A stretch of 64,000 nucleotides of DNA from Macquaria australasica (GCA_005408345.1 SEMN01000026.1:2209536-2273535); one strand, 5' to 3'; positions 39,104 through 50,754 are shown, numbered from the stretch's first letter. Program-made: numbers and translations. Notes: generated by a model not told the origin, from the letters alone.

Positions 39104-41290
39104 TGGGCCTCACCTTTTGAAGTGTTCTTTCATTATTACGTCTTTACTTGAGCCCAACCAAGTGGTATTTTAAGGGAACATATTCATGGCCTTTTTGCAT
39201 TATCTGACCTTAAATTTCAAAGCAATGTACAGCACCGTGGTACATTCTCATCTGTAACTATAAAGCCATAGGTTCATGATGGAAATGTTTTTGAGGAATC
39301 ATTTGCTCCACTACAGTGTGCGCTTAACTGCAAGATGGAACAGATCAAAAACATTTTAAAACATCAGTTATGTCATGCTGTGCAATGTATCTTGTAATTT
39401 CAGATGTAAAGTTCTAGTTTTAAGCAGATATTGTACTGTAGATGGAACTTTTCTATGTCTACTGTATGTGTCAAATGTGCAAAAAAAGGTTTATTGTCAG
39501 TTTATTTATTGTTTCTGACTTATGTGTATACTTATATACTGTAAATGTTTTGATAACAATACGCATGCTGTTTTGGGAATCTCAGTGACATTTAGGGGAA
39601 AAAAATTGCCATTGTTTTATATAAAAATGTGTTGTATACATAATGTACATTTCTCTTCTTCTTTTTGTCACTATTATATGCTTTTCTATGGTTTTGAAAA
39701 GCATGAAAAAGCCTGAATTCTTATTTGTATGTTTGGAATACGATATCAATAGCATAAAATGTCGGAAATCAATTCACAGCCTTTTGCACTTATGTGTGGG
39801 GGTCCAGTGGCATGCAGTTGGTTTTAACTGATAAATACTTGAACGGTGGAAAAATACGGCCCCTCACTTTTTTTTTCTCTCCACTGTTCACTCTTATAAT
39901 GACTTGCAGGTGTCACTACAAATGAAGATGTATTCTTTCATTGATACAGGGATATTAATAAAGTAGCACTTTGACATATCTCCAAACATATGAGGAGCTC
40001 TATGAATCATCACAGACAACAGAACACTATCTTTATTATTGAATTAGCATAATAGGCTTCATTAGAAAAGCATCAGTAACCAGTTTCCGTCAAAGATCTG
40101 TAGACAAAATATTGACCCAAAATAATGTCAGTATTTCATAAATTAAGTGGTTATTGGATTTCTGCTTTTGAACACTGTAAAAGCTACATTCCGATGTCTA
40201 ATAACTAAGATGTTTATTTATGTGGATCCAATAATGATGTTGATTCGTTCTATTGAAGTGTTAAGTGCAATAGTTTGATGGTTTTTTAAAGGAATTCCCT
40301 TTTAGAGGAAATCCTTGGAAAGTGGGCTGAGACATTTAATTGACTGTCATGGTACTTAATATTATACTTAAAGCACCATTAGTTTAATAAAAAGAAAATA
40401 TGCCAGTTTCAATAATTGTATATGGGGGAAACAAATGTTCAAGGTTGACAATCAAAGCTTATTATCAAACATGATTCATATCAGTAACAGCTACACATGA
40501 TGACTCCCATGAGCCATTGAAAATGACTTAACAGCCAGATATTCAAAAATTGTTTACCAAAAATCTGTAAATAACCTTTTAACACATCTTTATAAAATCA
40601 CTGACAAAAAGGAAATTGGAGTGACCGCTCATCAATAGGGGGACTGCAATAATTTAGTGAATAGTACTACTGTAATACGTTGCTGAAGTTCTCTACCTTG
40701 AGCTGTTTGCTCCTGCATGAATACAGATATTTGTCCCTATTCCAAGCTTGCAAATATCTGCCCATATTTTATAAACTCATGAGGAGCAGTACTGGAGTTT
40801 TGGTGGTTCTGTTGAGTAGCTGGGACCTCTCATGCCACCTCGGTGGAACAAAAGAAGTGTACAGAGTGCTTTCAGGCAATCGGTGGCATCAACATGGCCT
40901 ATAGTACAGATTAATTGTGCCAAAGCATACAGTGTGAGAAGGCTCGATACAATGACACTGCATCCAGTTAAGAATCCTGTTGGATTTTATTTTCCAGTAT
41001 TTATTATGAATGATATAGTGAAATGTGTATTTATTGTGGTTTACTAAAAGTCTGTATTGATTCACTATCTTAAAATTGTCTTTTGTTTCATGCTGGTTGT
41101 GAGTTGTAAAGCTTCATGTGCCTGATTTATTTAATTATTTTTCTTATTCTGTGAAATACATCTGTTTTGCACAAAATAGTATTATTTTTTCCATGTGTTT
41201 GGTTTTCCAACTGTACTGTAGATAGAGCCGACTTCATTTTCAGTTTTCATTTTTAACATGGTTTTGAAATAAATTTAATTAAAATTGCTA
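39104..41290 (+). other. csrnp3: csrnp3 3' UTR
   Basis: AT-rich sequence after the TAG stop at 39101-39103. It has no coding potential and carries poly(A) hexamers AATAAA at 39957-39962, 40386-40391 and 41268-41273. The last one marks the likely distal end. Alternative polyadenylation is probable but cannot be shown from DNA alone. Confidence 0.6.
41268..41273 (+). terminator. csrnp3: Distal poly(A) signal of csrnp3
   Basis: AATAAA in an AT-rich 3' UTR, about 2.2 kb after the stop. Earlier hexamers at 39957 and 40386 are alternatives. Confidence 0.45.
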
Positions 41291-41865
41291 AACTTGTTAG
41301 TCAACATTGTACAGTTGAGTAATTTCTTAGTGCAAGGCGCCCTCTGCAGATCACAGGGAGAAATGAGACAAAGTGGCTCTCACTACTACCCAACTGAATT
41401 TATTGACCTAAAAATAAGACCTCTTAATACCAAGGCAGTCTGACAACAAAATAGACAGTTTCCATTTAGGCAAACACACACATTTGATCCGTTCCTCACC
41501 CAGTCTCAAATTTAAAGTAATTTACAATATTCCACAGCCATCTTAACACTAGTGCCTGCACCAGAAACTCATTAGTGGACTCTTGTTTGGATGTAGGGGG
41601 AGAGTTTCAGGCAGTTGATCAACAAATAGAGTTCCTTCGGTGTTAAACGTTCCCGTTTGATAAACACCAAAGCATGAAATTACATTGCCGAATAAAAAGA
41701 AGAGAATGATTCATCTTAAAAATCAGTCATGACGTCTGACTGCAGGCATGTTTTAATAAAGCACTGACTGTAGGTCAAATATAAATACATTTTAATCTTC
41801 ATTAATAATGTCAATTTCACTGTTGTCACGAGCAACAGTCCTAATTGTTAACAATTACTACACTA

Positions 41866-42221
41866 CATTCAGTTGCCAGTTTATTAGGTACAGCTAAGTA
41901 AACCTAATACAGTCGAACACAACAACCCTGCAAAAATCCTGCCTTTATGAAGGTTATAATGTTCAGTTTAAGAAAGGTGCTGATTCAACCATATGATTAC
42001 TGCGGTGTTATTGTATTGCGTTGTACTGAGAGGTGTTTCTATCACTTACTCTACCTAAATGGGTTGGACATAATATTAGCAACACCTCAAGCTACACACT
42101 CCCAAATAACCATCAAGTTAAAACGACACCTCTCTAAAACAGGCCCAAACAAAAACATACACATTATATTATTGCCTTCATGAAGGTAGGATTTATTGCA
42201 GGACTGTTGTATTAGACTGTG
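41866..42221. mobile_element. Terminal-inverted-repeat element between csrnp3 and galnt3
   Basis: The left arm (about 41905-41961) and right arm (about 42162-42221) are diverged inverted copies of one another: the reverse complement of CTTCATGAAGGTAGG matches CCTGCCTTTATGAAG in order with its flanks. The start CATTCAGTTGCCAGTTTATT is one I recognise from fish repeats. No transposase frame. Confidence 0.65.
42192..42197 (-). terminator. galnt3: Probable galnt3 poly(A) signal inside a transposable element
   Basis: TTTATT on the plus strand is AATAAA on the minus strand, about 860 bp after the stop. No other AATAAA or ATTAAA is present on that strand between 42198 and 43055. Confidence 0.35.
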
Positions 42222-42445
42222 TGTAGAGTGTAAGGAAATGATATGAAATGATTTCTGGTCTTAGAGTTTGAAGACAAAAAAAGAAAATACCTCATGAAAT
42301 AATTAATGAATTAAAGTGTATCCAATCCAACCCTGATCTCAAGACCCTTTTGATCACAACAATGTAGATGCCATTATTCTGCATCAACAGAAAACTGCAA
42401 CAACCCCACACCACCACACCGTCACCCATCCCTCCACCCACCCAG

Positions 42446-42451
42446 TATAAA
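42446..42451 (+). promoter_or_regulatory. TATA-like element upstream of the small ORF
   Basis: TATAAA preceded by a CA/CCACC-rich stretch. It would place a start near 42475 and a first exon of about 42475-42578 that ends at a consensus GTGAGT donor. Confidence 0.2.
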
Positions 42452-42690
42452 CTTACATCTAAGGCACTGGATGGTAGGAAATAAAGGGTTTTGCATTATT
42501 AAAAAATATATATTTTAAAAAAAAGGGACAATGCACATCATACTTGTGTGTTTCAGGTTTTCACTTTGAGTCTCTTTGGTGAGTAACATTTAAGATTTTG
42601 GTCCAACTTGAACCCCTTGTTTATAATATACATGATCTGCTGTACTTTTTTTGTATGATTTTGTTTCAGATTCGTACATCTCACTGGAAA

Positions 42691-42945
42691 ATGTTAAGTG
42701 TTGGCTTGATATGCCTAATACTTCTTGTTTTGGTTGTGAAGACTTGGAGTGGTGAAAACATCTCAAACACACAAGAGGCACTTGTCAACACAGTGCATCT
42801 TCATTGTTCCAAGAATCTCAGTTCACAGTCTGATTGGGAGCATTGTTTCAATGCTTCCTTCCAGCAGTGGCACACTGTGGTTTCTCCCAAAGTCCAAACT
42901 TCCCAGCAGCAGCGGTTCAGTTCTTCTACGTATAAAAATAAATAA
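42691..42945 (+). CDS. Candidate small secreted or type II membrane protein, 84 aa, unrecognised
   Basis: I do not recognise this product. The ATG at 42691 opens an 84-residue frame. It begins with a hydrophobic signal-like segment (residues about 2-16), then a short polar tail with two Cys (39 and 52) and three N-glycosylation sequons (NIS, NLS, NAS). Around it are gene-like signals in order: TATAAA at 42446-42451, a donor CTTTG|GTGAGT ending at 42578, a pyrimidine-rich acceptor TTTTGTTTCAG ending at 42669 (intron 91 nt, typical of fish), and AATAAA overlapping the stop (42937-42946). It lies antisense to the probable 3' UTR of galnt3. All of this could be chance in AT-rich DNA. No homologue is claimed. 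Confidence 0.3.
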   Translation: MLSVGLICLILLVLVVKTWSGENISNTQEALVNTVHLHCSKNLSSQSDWEHCFNASFQQWHTVVSPKVQTSQQQRFSSSTYKNK

Positions 42946-43055
42946 AAACTCAATGTCATTAATCTAAAAAAAGAAAAAACTGCAGTATAGTATACTCATG
43001 TCCTAGTATGCCTATGCATGCAGAGTGGCTATTTTGTAAGTGGTAGTTTGCACGC

Positions 43056-46000
43056 TCAGACGAAGGACCAGAGCTGGTATCTGTCTGAGGGGTTGCAGAG
43101 GGCCAGAGAGGGATGCTCATGACGGGCACTCAGACACATGTTCCATCCTGGGATGTAGAACAACTGGTTCTATATGTAGAGAAGACAAAAGTATTACTTT
43201 CCTGAAAAGATAACCCAAGTATCTGAAATCACAAATTAGTGCACAGAAAATGCTAAAGACCAAACTCACATCCTTCAGTTCCCATTTTTGCTCTGCTCCT
43301 ACAAATGTGCTGCTGCCTTTATACTGGCAGTCGTCCAGCTTCACAGCCCCCTCTGCCCCGTGCAAACATAGCTCCTTCTGAATGTTGTGTCTAATCTCGT
43401 GATGTGTGGAGTATTCAAAATACTACCGCAAAGGAAACAGAAAGAGAAAAAAAATGCCATCAACCACTGTGATTAAAGTGAATCATGTTTTTTGTCATTC
43501 AGAGATGGAAGGTACATTTTCTAACTGACCTGGTTTCCTCCTAGTCCATGACATGGGTACATGATCAGCTGTTTCCCACCCTCATTGTTCTCTCCGACAT
43601 CCAGACATGAGTCTTTGCCGACATTTTTCACCTACAGAGAAAGAGAAGGGAAGGGAAAGGCAGTGAGAGGAAACAAAATGAAAAACTAACATCCAGTGCA
43701 AGCTGTTCAAACAACTTTAGTCTCTGGAGAGCTGTCAGTGGTGTCAAATTGGAACTGCTCAGTACCCTCTGGAGATCCTAAGTGGAAACCCACAGTGGCT
43801 AGACAGAGCTCTGAGGTTTGGAAAGAGGAGAGCTGGTGGTGGGGTGTGTGATCTTACTGAGCCAAAGCGGAGTGGGTTGAGATCAGGCATGAAGACTTCT
43901 GGATAAACGTTCTTCAAATACCATGAGAAGCCCTTACACTGCAGCCGCGCACGGAGGTCCACTCGTTTGGAGATATCTCCAAAGGCCCTCTGTTAAAACA
44001 ATGGCAGAGAGGAGAGAAAAGAAGTTTCTTTACATTGTCCATCAAGACACTGCAGGCATGCTGGAAACTAACGGGACTAATTTTGCAGGGTTGAACTACA
44101 AAGCAATGATGCTCCGACTTCAGATATGCTCTTTTTACTCTGTGACACGTCTGACAAAAACAGTCAGGTACAGAATAAGGTCACTTAGGAAAGGCTGTGA
44201 AGCAGTTTTCTGAGTAAGACCAGGCGAATGCTAATGTCAGCATGCTAACATGGTCACAATGACAATGCTAACATGCTGAAGTTTAGAAGGTATAAAGTTT
44301 ACCATGTTCACCGCCTTAGTTTAGCCTGTTAGTATGCTAACATTTGCTAATAAGCACTAAACTCAAGGCACAGCTGAGGATGATGGGAATGTCATTTGAT
44401 CACAGGAAAAGGAAAAGTTAAGGGATCATCCAGCGCGATTAAAATCCATCCTGAGGGTGATGTGAATGTCTGTACTAAATTTCATGACAATCCATCCGAT
44501 AGTTGTTGAGATTTTTCACTAGAAAACAGAAGTGTCAACCCTCATATTGGAGCAAGCGGAGAAGTCAGGGGATCACAAAAGTCAATAGGATTCATCCTCT
44601 GGGCACCTTTGATATCTGTACCAAATTTCATGACAATCCATCTAATAGCTGTTGAGATATTTCAGCCTGGACTAAAGTGGTGGACTGACTGACAGACTGA
44701 CATTGCCATACATAGAGCCACACTCTGAACTGTCATCCAATTACATAAGTAAAACGTAAGACTCCATCACAAAAAACAAATAGACATAACCTCAAAGAAA
44801 ATAAGAATATTCCACTTTTTAATAATATCATCATCACTTTTCTAAAGTCAATGACTCTGTGCCGGTGCTCTAATGACTCCTTTGTTAAACAAATTAACAA
44901 CAGACAAGTACTTGATCACTGTTCCTTTTAAACTGAAGCATAGCAGCTGCAAAGGAATTGCAGGCACCTCATGCTCTTGAATAATGAGAGCACTTATTAT
45001 AATGACGAGGATGCTGCTCACACTAGTGCACACTGATAGCTACTACAGTGGATTCCTTGAAGCTGTTGACGATGGCGTGTCTGTTTGAAGCCAGCGGGAG
45101 AGGGCTGGCCCGCTCTGTGAGGCATAGCCCTGAGGGAACCGTTTATGGCACCTACGGGACCACATGTTGGGAAACGCTGAGAGCCTGTCATTTACCAGAG
45201 CTGACTTCCTTCAGGCTGTCGGTTAACAGCTTTCAGCCCCTAATAGCTAATCTATTGCTCTCCATTTCAAAGAATCCGTTTCATTTCTACAGAATTCTTT
45301 GAGAATTACAATAGTGAAATGTTATGGTCCTCCCAGTAAGTGCAATTCAATGCAATGCTGGTTGTATATAATTCACAGTCAGGAGTTGGATTTGCTCAAA
45401 CTTGTCTTTTTTTTTTTTTTTGGGGGTAATGAGTGGTCTTAAAAACCACTTACTATGACCATGAGAAGTAGAAGTGCAAGATAAAACTGCAGAGCAATTT
45501 GCAGCATTTGAAAGGATCACAGGATAGACACGCAGGATTTGAGAGGCGCATTAGAGTCAGAAGCTGTACGTACAGCTCTTGCCAGCTGCGCAGCTTGCTG
45601 GTTACGGCGGTAAAAGATCTCCTTGTAGTCGTCCATCCAGACCTCCGCCAGTCGCACCTGGTTACGAGCGATCACTTGTGTACCCTTGGGAAAGGTGTGG
45701 GGGCTCTTGGTGCGGAAAACATGACCAACAATGGAACAAGGGATGATCTCCAGCTGTCCGCCACACTGCCACACCTGCAGGATAATGGGAGACCGCACAG
45801 ACAGGTGCATAATGACATGCAGTTAGACACTCCTATACAACCATTTGGATACTGGTATTCAACAGGTAAAAAGGCTCAGTGACAAATAACAAAAATGCTG
45901 CACATCCAGAGTGACAGCTTAGTGACGTCTTACCCTAAATGACATCTCAATATTCTCACCACCCCAGATTTCCATTTCTTCATCATAGCTTCCAATGTGG

Positions 46001-48676
46001 TAGAAATATTCTTTTGAGATGGAGAAGAGCCCACCAGCAAATGTGGGAGACCTATAGAGAAATTTCATTAAATTTTTTTTTAATGATTTCCTGAAAGAAA
46101 CAAGAGTTTATACAGTATAAAGGTTGATATTCTATATTCAAGTTTTGCTTACTTGATAGGGTATGTTTCATCCTTCCTCCTTTGTTTCTCATTATCTGGT
46201 AGACTCTCCCAGCCGAAGGAAAGGCCCCAGTCAAAGTTTCCCCGGTTGTGGTTCTGGCCATATGGGGATGGTTTCATGAACTCAAAAGTATTGAGATCAA
46301 TAGTGGTTATATCAGGACTCACTACTGCAGTGTAGTTCTCTGCTATCCTGGCCAGCAGAGGCTCCAGCCACCCATTAAAGCATTCACCTGTTAACACACA
46401 CACAAACCAGACGTCGTGTCACAACATCTTTCTTAACAACAACCACTGAATGGCTGATTTTGGAATGTAAAGCCAAGGCCAAGAAGAGCAAACATTAGGT
46501 CGTTGAGCAGTGGGTGTGTGAGTGAGGGTGTGTCTAGCAACTGGTTTTAATGCTTGAGTAATATCAGTAGTGTTGACTAACAGTGAGCGTCCAGAAAGGT
46601 GAGCGTGTCACCGGTGGCCACGGAGGCACCCAGCAACCGAGCGGTGATGAGTCCTTTTCTTTCTCGCTGGCGGACAACTTGAACAATGCTCAGCCGCTTT
46701 AAATACGCATCCAGTTCATCCTTCAAAACATCTGAGTATGGAAAAATAAAATAAAGTTAGAGGTTGAGAAGAATATTATTAAAAATCTGATGGAATAACA
46801 TGAGTGAATCTTGTACACAGTAAAAAGTCTCATATAGACTCTCATAAAGATTACTGCTAAAGTGATAAATAGATAATAATCACAGCCATCAGCCTAGAAG
46901 GTAAGACCCAAACAGATGAAAAATGACAAAGCTTCCTTAAATCTTCCTTTAGAAATGGACTGCATTCCCAGAAACCTCTCTCCTCTTAAGCATTTTGTTT
47001 TGTTCCTGCATCAGACGTGTTTACAGGAGTTAACTCTGACTCATTTCTAAGCACAACCACTGCTAATTCCTCTTAGGAAAGTATTCACTAGCAGCCCCTC
47101 ACTTCCTGTTGTAACCCACTTCATGGGCCACAGAAGGAGCAGGGAGCTTCTGTCTGCACATTTTGTGGCACAGCAAAGAGCTGCCCTCCCAACACGCTGC
47201 ATGAAATCGAATCCAAAAGAGAGCAGGGCGGTCCTGAAGGACCCTATTGAATTTTACCATCCACGCTGGCGTCGTCCACCAGGATGATCTCCTTGAGGAG
47301 AATGGCAGGGGAGGTGTGGAGGACACTGTATACTGTCCTTAGCAGAGTGCTCCAAGCCTCATTGTGAAACACAATTATCACACTGGTGGTCGGCAAGGGG
47401 GGGCATCGCTTGAAGGTTTGCTCAATACATCTGCAGCGAGAAGGAAAAAGAGCACAAAGATCTGACTGTCCTGTACAGTTCCTGAGTGGCACAATAGTAT
47501 AGTTATTACATCTGCAGACTCTCCCCTGTGGGGTGTCCATTTCAGCTGTGACACCACATGTGTGGCAGCCTTTTGAAATAGCTGCCATATCAGAGTGGGA
47601 GAGACTTTGTAATTCACTCAAATAAGATAGCCAGTACATGGACATGCTTTATGTCTGTATCATGTACTGACATGTACTTGGACTTACATGCACTTGGATG
47701 TACTCTTGCTAGCCAAACATAACTGTGCTCCTTTCTGAACTGGCCACAGTAACTGGGCAGGCATGCTGAAACAAAGTCCCAGTCAGAACAATTATCTCTG
47801 TGGTTTCTGCCTGAGACTTTCCCAAGTTGCTAATATGATGAATGTGTTTGGGTTAGACAGTCAGTTTTGCACTGCCCCATCTACATTACACTGATGTGTG
47901 TGGGTGTCTTTCAGGGTGTGACTTTTAAAGTTATATTCTGCGTCAGTACATGAATCCATGGAGTAGTAATAGGGAGAGTACTTCTTGTACAGCACTAAAG
48001 CTGTATTCACACCCACTAGGTGGTGCAATTACATGTTCTTTCTACATCAAAATAATTTGGAAAATGGATCGAACATTATTTGCTCAACTATGTTCCCTTT
48101 TGAATGAAAAAAATAGATAAACATGAGGGATTTTGGCACAGCTTTCCCCAAAGTATAAAGATTGTACAAAGTGACATACTCTGGTGGTCTTGTGTCTGCG
48201 CCCAGGTCTCTGCTCAAGGAGATGCGGTCGCTGGCATACAGGTTAAAGCAGTGTTTCTCTTCACCCCTGTCCTTTTCCTTCTGCTCTTCAGGGCTCAGTG
48301 AGTCTGTGTGGAAAGGTTTCCCCGCTGCTCCAGGAGCAACAGGGTTCTGAGGTGGCCGCTCCAGAGCTGGCCTGAGCTCAGAAGCAGTGTAGTGACCTGG
48401 CAGACAGGACACGCTGTCTGCACTGTCCTGCTGCCGTACAGGGGCTCTGATCTGCATCTTTGGTATCGCATCCCTGAAGTTATTGACAGCTCCCATCACC
48501 ATGCCCAGCATGGCATCCCGCTTCACCACCATCTCCTTCAGCCAGGGGTCCTCCTGTTGGCTGTGGCTCCCCACTTCCCATTGCATGAAGAACACAAACG
48601 TGACAAAGACAAGGGCCACTATCACCAGTTTCAGTGGGTGCAGTCGCCTTCGGAGCACTCTGCGGAGAGCTGTCAT
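43056..48676 (-). CDS. galnt3: Polypeptide N-acetylgalactosaminyltransferase 3, ten coding exons, complete
   Basis: Coding exons (minus strand, 5' to 3'): 48676-48180, 47430-47258, 46731-46582, 46387-46153, 46051-45934, 45774-45574, 43989-43858, 43631-43530, 43422-43270, 43169-43056. Together they give 624 residues (human 633). It is a type II Golgi enzyme that transfers GalNAc from UDP-GalNAc to Ser/Thr, starting mucin-type O-glycans; mammalian GALNT3 protects FGF23 from cleavage. What is seen: a basic cytosolic tail, a membrane segment at about 17-31, a stem, the GT-A catalytic domain with the metal-binding DAH at 271-273 and WGGEN at 381-385, and a C-terminal ricin-type lectin domain (about 503-624) with CLD at 511-513 and YQLW at 618-621. 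The start is fixed by an in-frame TGA just upstream (48718-48716). The closest paralogue is GALNT6; the stem wording and the synteny favour GALNT3. Confidence 0.97.
44228..44721 (+). mobile_element. Interspersed repeat, same family as 5323-5450, left end lost
   Basis: Contains GCATGCTAACATGG, two diverged copies of the internal phrase TTCATGACAATCCATC.. AG(T/C)TGTTGAGAT, and ends near the word AGAGCCAC. It lies in the large galnt3 intron between exons 6 and 7. It has no coding capacity. Confidence 0.6.
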
Positions 48677-48719
48677 TCTTCTTGAATGGAAAGCAGGCTG
48701 GCTTTGGACTGAGATTCAG
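48677..48719 (-). other. galnt3: 5' UTR part of galnt3 first coding exon
   Basis: A good acceptor (TTATTACAG) ends at 48720 on the minus strand, so 43 bases of leader precede the ATG. An in-frame TGA at 48718-48716 rules out N-terminal extension in this exon. The true first exon or exons lie upstream. Confidence 0.6.
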
Positions 48720-49046
48720 CTGTAATAAATAGTTATATCCAGATGTTTAATGATGATTAACCGGCATTGATGTAATTATCCAATTTAAGACATTGGGGTT
48801 TCAGAAAAAAACACAGGCAACATAATGATACATTACTTGCCATGTCACTACATTCACATCTTAGTACTTAAAGCATTTTTCCCCTAACTTTTTGCCTTTG
48901 AAATAAAAGAAATCACGTGTGTAGGAGTTCCTGGTGAAGTTAAAAGTAGTCTGCTGCTATCTACAAATCACATATTTAAAATCGGCTGGCTTAATCAGCA
49001 AACAAATCCGTGCTCAGGATTCTTTCATAGAAAAAACACCACGTAC

Positions 49047-49317
49047 CATCAGTCGCTGAATTACAGATATAGGTTAGAAAAGCCCTTTAAATTGTTCTTG
49101 TAAAACTCGACGAGCGGCATCCTGCTTTGACTGGAGATCCTTTATTTGTTGCTTGAAGTCCTGAAGAAACTTTTCGAGGAGACAAAAAGATTTGCTCTGT
49201 GTTCTGCCTCCACAAAACTTCCGTCTCGTTGGATCCAGGTGCACTCTTCTCAGGTAGAGGGAGGAGACTTGCTGCCGCGCTTGCGCGGAGGGGGCTTCTG
49301 CGTGTCAAAATCCATAC
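49047..49317 (-). other. Candidate non-coding galnt3 leader exon
   Basis: On the minus strand an acceptor TGTTACAG ends at 49318 and a donor GATG|GTACGT starts the next intron at 49046. The sequence is GC-richer than its surroundings. It holds a short upstream ORF, starting at ATG 49315 and 21 codons long, which ends before the donor. Splicing into 48719 is inferred from motif quality and position. Confidence 0.4.
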
Positions 49318-49542
49318 CTGTAACACATATGAGAAACCAGGTTTGACGATGACACTGATTGTTTGCCTCGTCGCTTTAGCCTACTTTCTCACATCTGAAT
49401 CAAACCTCTTGATAAATACGCTAAAGTGGTCTGCAGTCACTTAGTCTTCAGGAACATAGCAGACTGTGTTCTCCACGGAGTTCCTCAGGTTCAATAATGG
49501 TGTCATTAATAGGATTTGTTCAACTGGTCATTCACTGTGACA

Positions 49543-49555
49543 GTTGCTGGGTTAC
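49543..49555 (-). promoter_or_regulatory. Second X-box-like RFX site
   Basis: On the minus strand this reads GTAACC-C-AGCAAC, which fits the RFX X-box rule GTNRCC, 0-3 bases, RGYAAC. It sits in a GC-richer stretch (49540-49760) that also has a CCAAT box (about 49600), between two candidate galnt3 leader exons. It may serve an alternative galnt3 promoter or an unknown transcript. Confidence 0.35.
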
Positions 49556-49760
49556 AAATAACGGAGGAACGCGCTGTAGCCCACACACAGCCCACCGCGT
49601 CCAATCAGGTCCCCTCAGAAAACACCATCTTGCACATTCAGCGTGAACTAACGAACGTGAACACTCGAGAGAAAGTAAAAGCGCACATGGTCCAGCTTGC
49701 GTTTGGAAAAGTTGAGCGTTCCTTCGCGTGGCAGCGAATCTGCCCGGGTTGTTAATCACA
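49556..49760. promoter_or_regulatory. GC-richer promoter-like island upstream of galnt3
   Basis: Island with many CpG dinucleotides, a CCAAT box near 49600 and the X-box-like site at its edge. No reliable coding frame is seen. It is a likely promoter for galnt3 or for an alternative leader; direction is uncertain. Confidence 0.35.
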
Positions 49761-49810
49761 CATCTGAGCTCTCCTCACTACTGATAAAAGTTGTAAAAGC
49801 TGACACTCAC

Positions 49811-50010
49811 CAGTGGACTCTGGAGTTTATCTAATCCTTTAATTTCCCAGGTTCCCCACAGCGGATGGTCTTCATAAAGAGTTGGATGCTTGAAGGAATA
49901 AAGACGCGGATTCCAGCCGCAGGGAGCCTGCTCTGGTGCCCAGTTTGAAGTCTCTCTGCCTTTGACTCGCACAGTGACACCATCTGTAGTGACTGTGTTC
50001 CCCAGCACTT
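49811..50010 (-). other. Candidate first galnt3 leader exon
   Basis: GC-richer segment ending on the minus strand at the strong donor CCACTG|GTGAGT (intron starts 49810). It is open for 66 codons in one frame but without an ATG, so a non-coding leader is more likely than a coding exon. It begins about 200 bp after the ttc21b poly(A) signal. Confidence 0.3.
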
Positions 50011-50234
50011 CCTATCCACGGCAGGCATCCAGTTTATTATGTCCATTAAAATGTTCAGTGTGTCCAACATTTTTTTCCAGTCAGGCTTGTAAATGTTTGT
50101 CTATGTGGCAACTGTCTGTGGGGATACTGATGATGTCAATTGTCTGAATTAGGAGGGTACATATGCTTATTGCATAAATTAAATGTCTAGAAAAACAAAT
50201 CAGGCCAAAAGCCACCATCATATATCTAAATAAT

Positions 50235-50240
50235 TTTATT
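50235..50240 (-). terminator. ttc21b: Poly(A) signal of ttc21b
   Basis: TTTATT on the plus strand is AATAAA on the minus strand, about 555 bp after the stop and about 225 bp before the first candidate galnt3 leader exon. Confidence 0.5.
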
Positions 50241-50716
50241 TTTTAAATATAAGCTTAACAGTAACAAATATCCACATTTATCTATATCCTAATAATATTC
50301 ATCACAAGATAAAACATTCATATAAACTGTAGGAAATCATTTCAAAGACAATATGAATGTCATGTATCAAATAAAAAAAACAAGTGAGCAGATTTCAACT
50401 TTTGATAAAAGAAGCTTAAATGTTCTTTAATTTAGACAGTGCTCTTCTTCAAGACCCCCTTGTTTTTATGCTCCAAAATCAGACGACATCTTTAGGAGTT
50501 TGTCTTTTTGAGGAAAGCAAGAAAAATGCTTTCAGCTGAGCATGTGCCTGAACCCCTCTACACTGTGCTTCCCCTCAGGGTTGCCAGCACCCAACTATTC
50601 ATATACTCAAAACAAATGTATATAGCAATATGTTTAGAAACATAATAATAATACAAAAAAACTGCACATTCTTTTAACTTGACAGTAAAAGCCAAACAAT
50701 AAAAGTGGATTCAAAG

Positions 50717-50754
<38 letters not shown>

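Larger units (their letters stand above)
42170..43055 (-). other. galnt3: galnt3 3' UTR (probable extent)
   Basis: Downstream of the galnt3 TGA (43058-43056) the first AATAAA on the minus strand is at 42197-42192. It lies inside the inverted arm of a repeat element. A weaker TATAAA variant occurs near 42620. The region overlaps the candidate small plus-strand gene. Confidence 0.4.

Noticed and set aside
41947..42183. 78-codon plus-strand frame between csrnp3 and galnt3
   Set aside because: Lies inside the inverted-repeat mobile element at 41866-42221.
49074..49300. A coiled-coil-like frame on the minus strand ending at the TAA at 49076-49074
   Set aside because: No ATG, opened by a TGA, and no credible acceptor puts it in frame. 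The heptad look may be chance.
49087..50008. Two open frames (49811-50008 and 49087-49317, minus strand) that stay open across the predicted splice junction, 142 codons in total
   Set aside because: Neither part has an ATG in that frame, a stop lies just upstream of the first, and I recognise no domain. Non-coding leader exons are the simpler reading.
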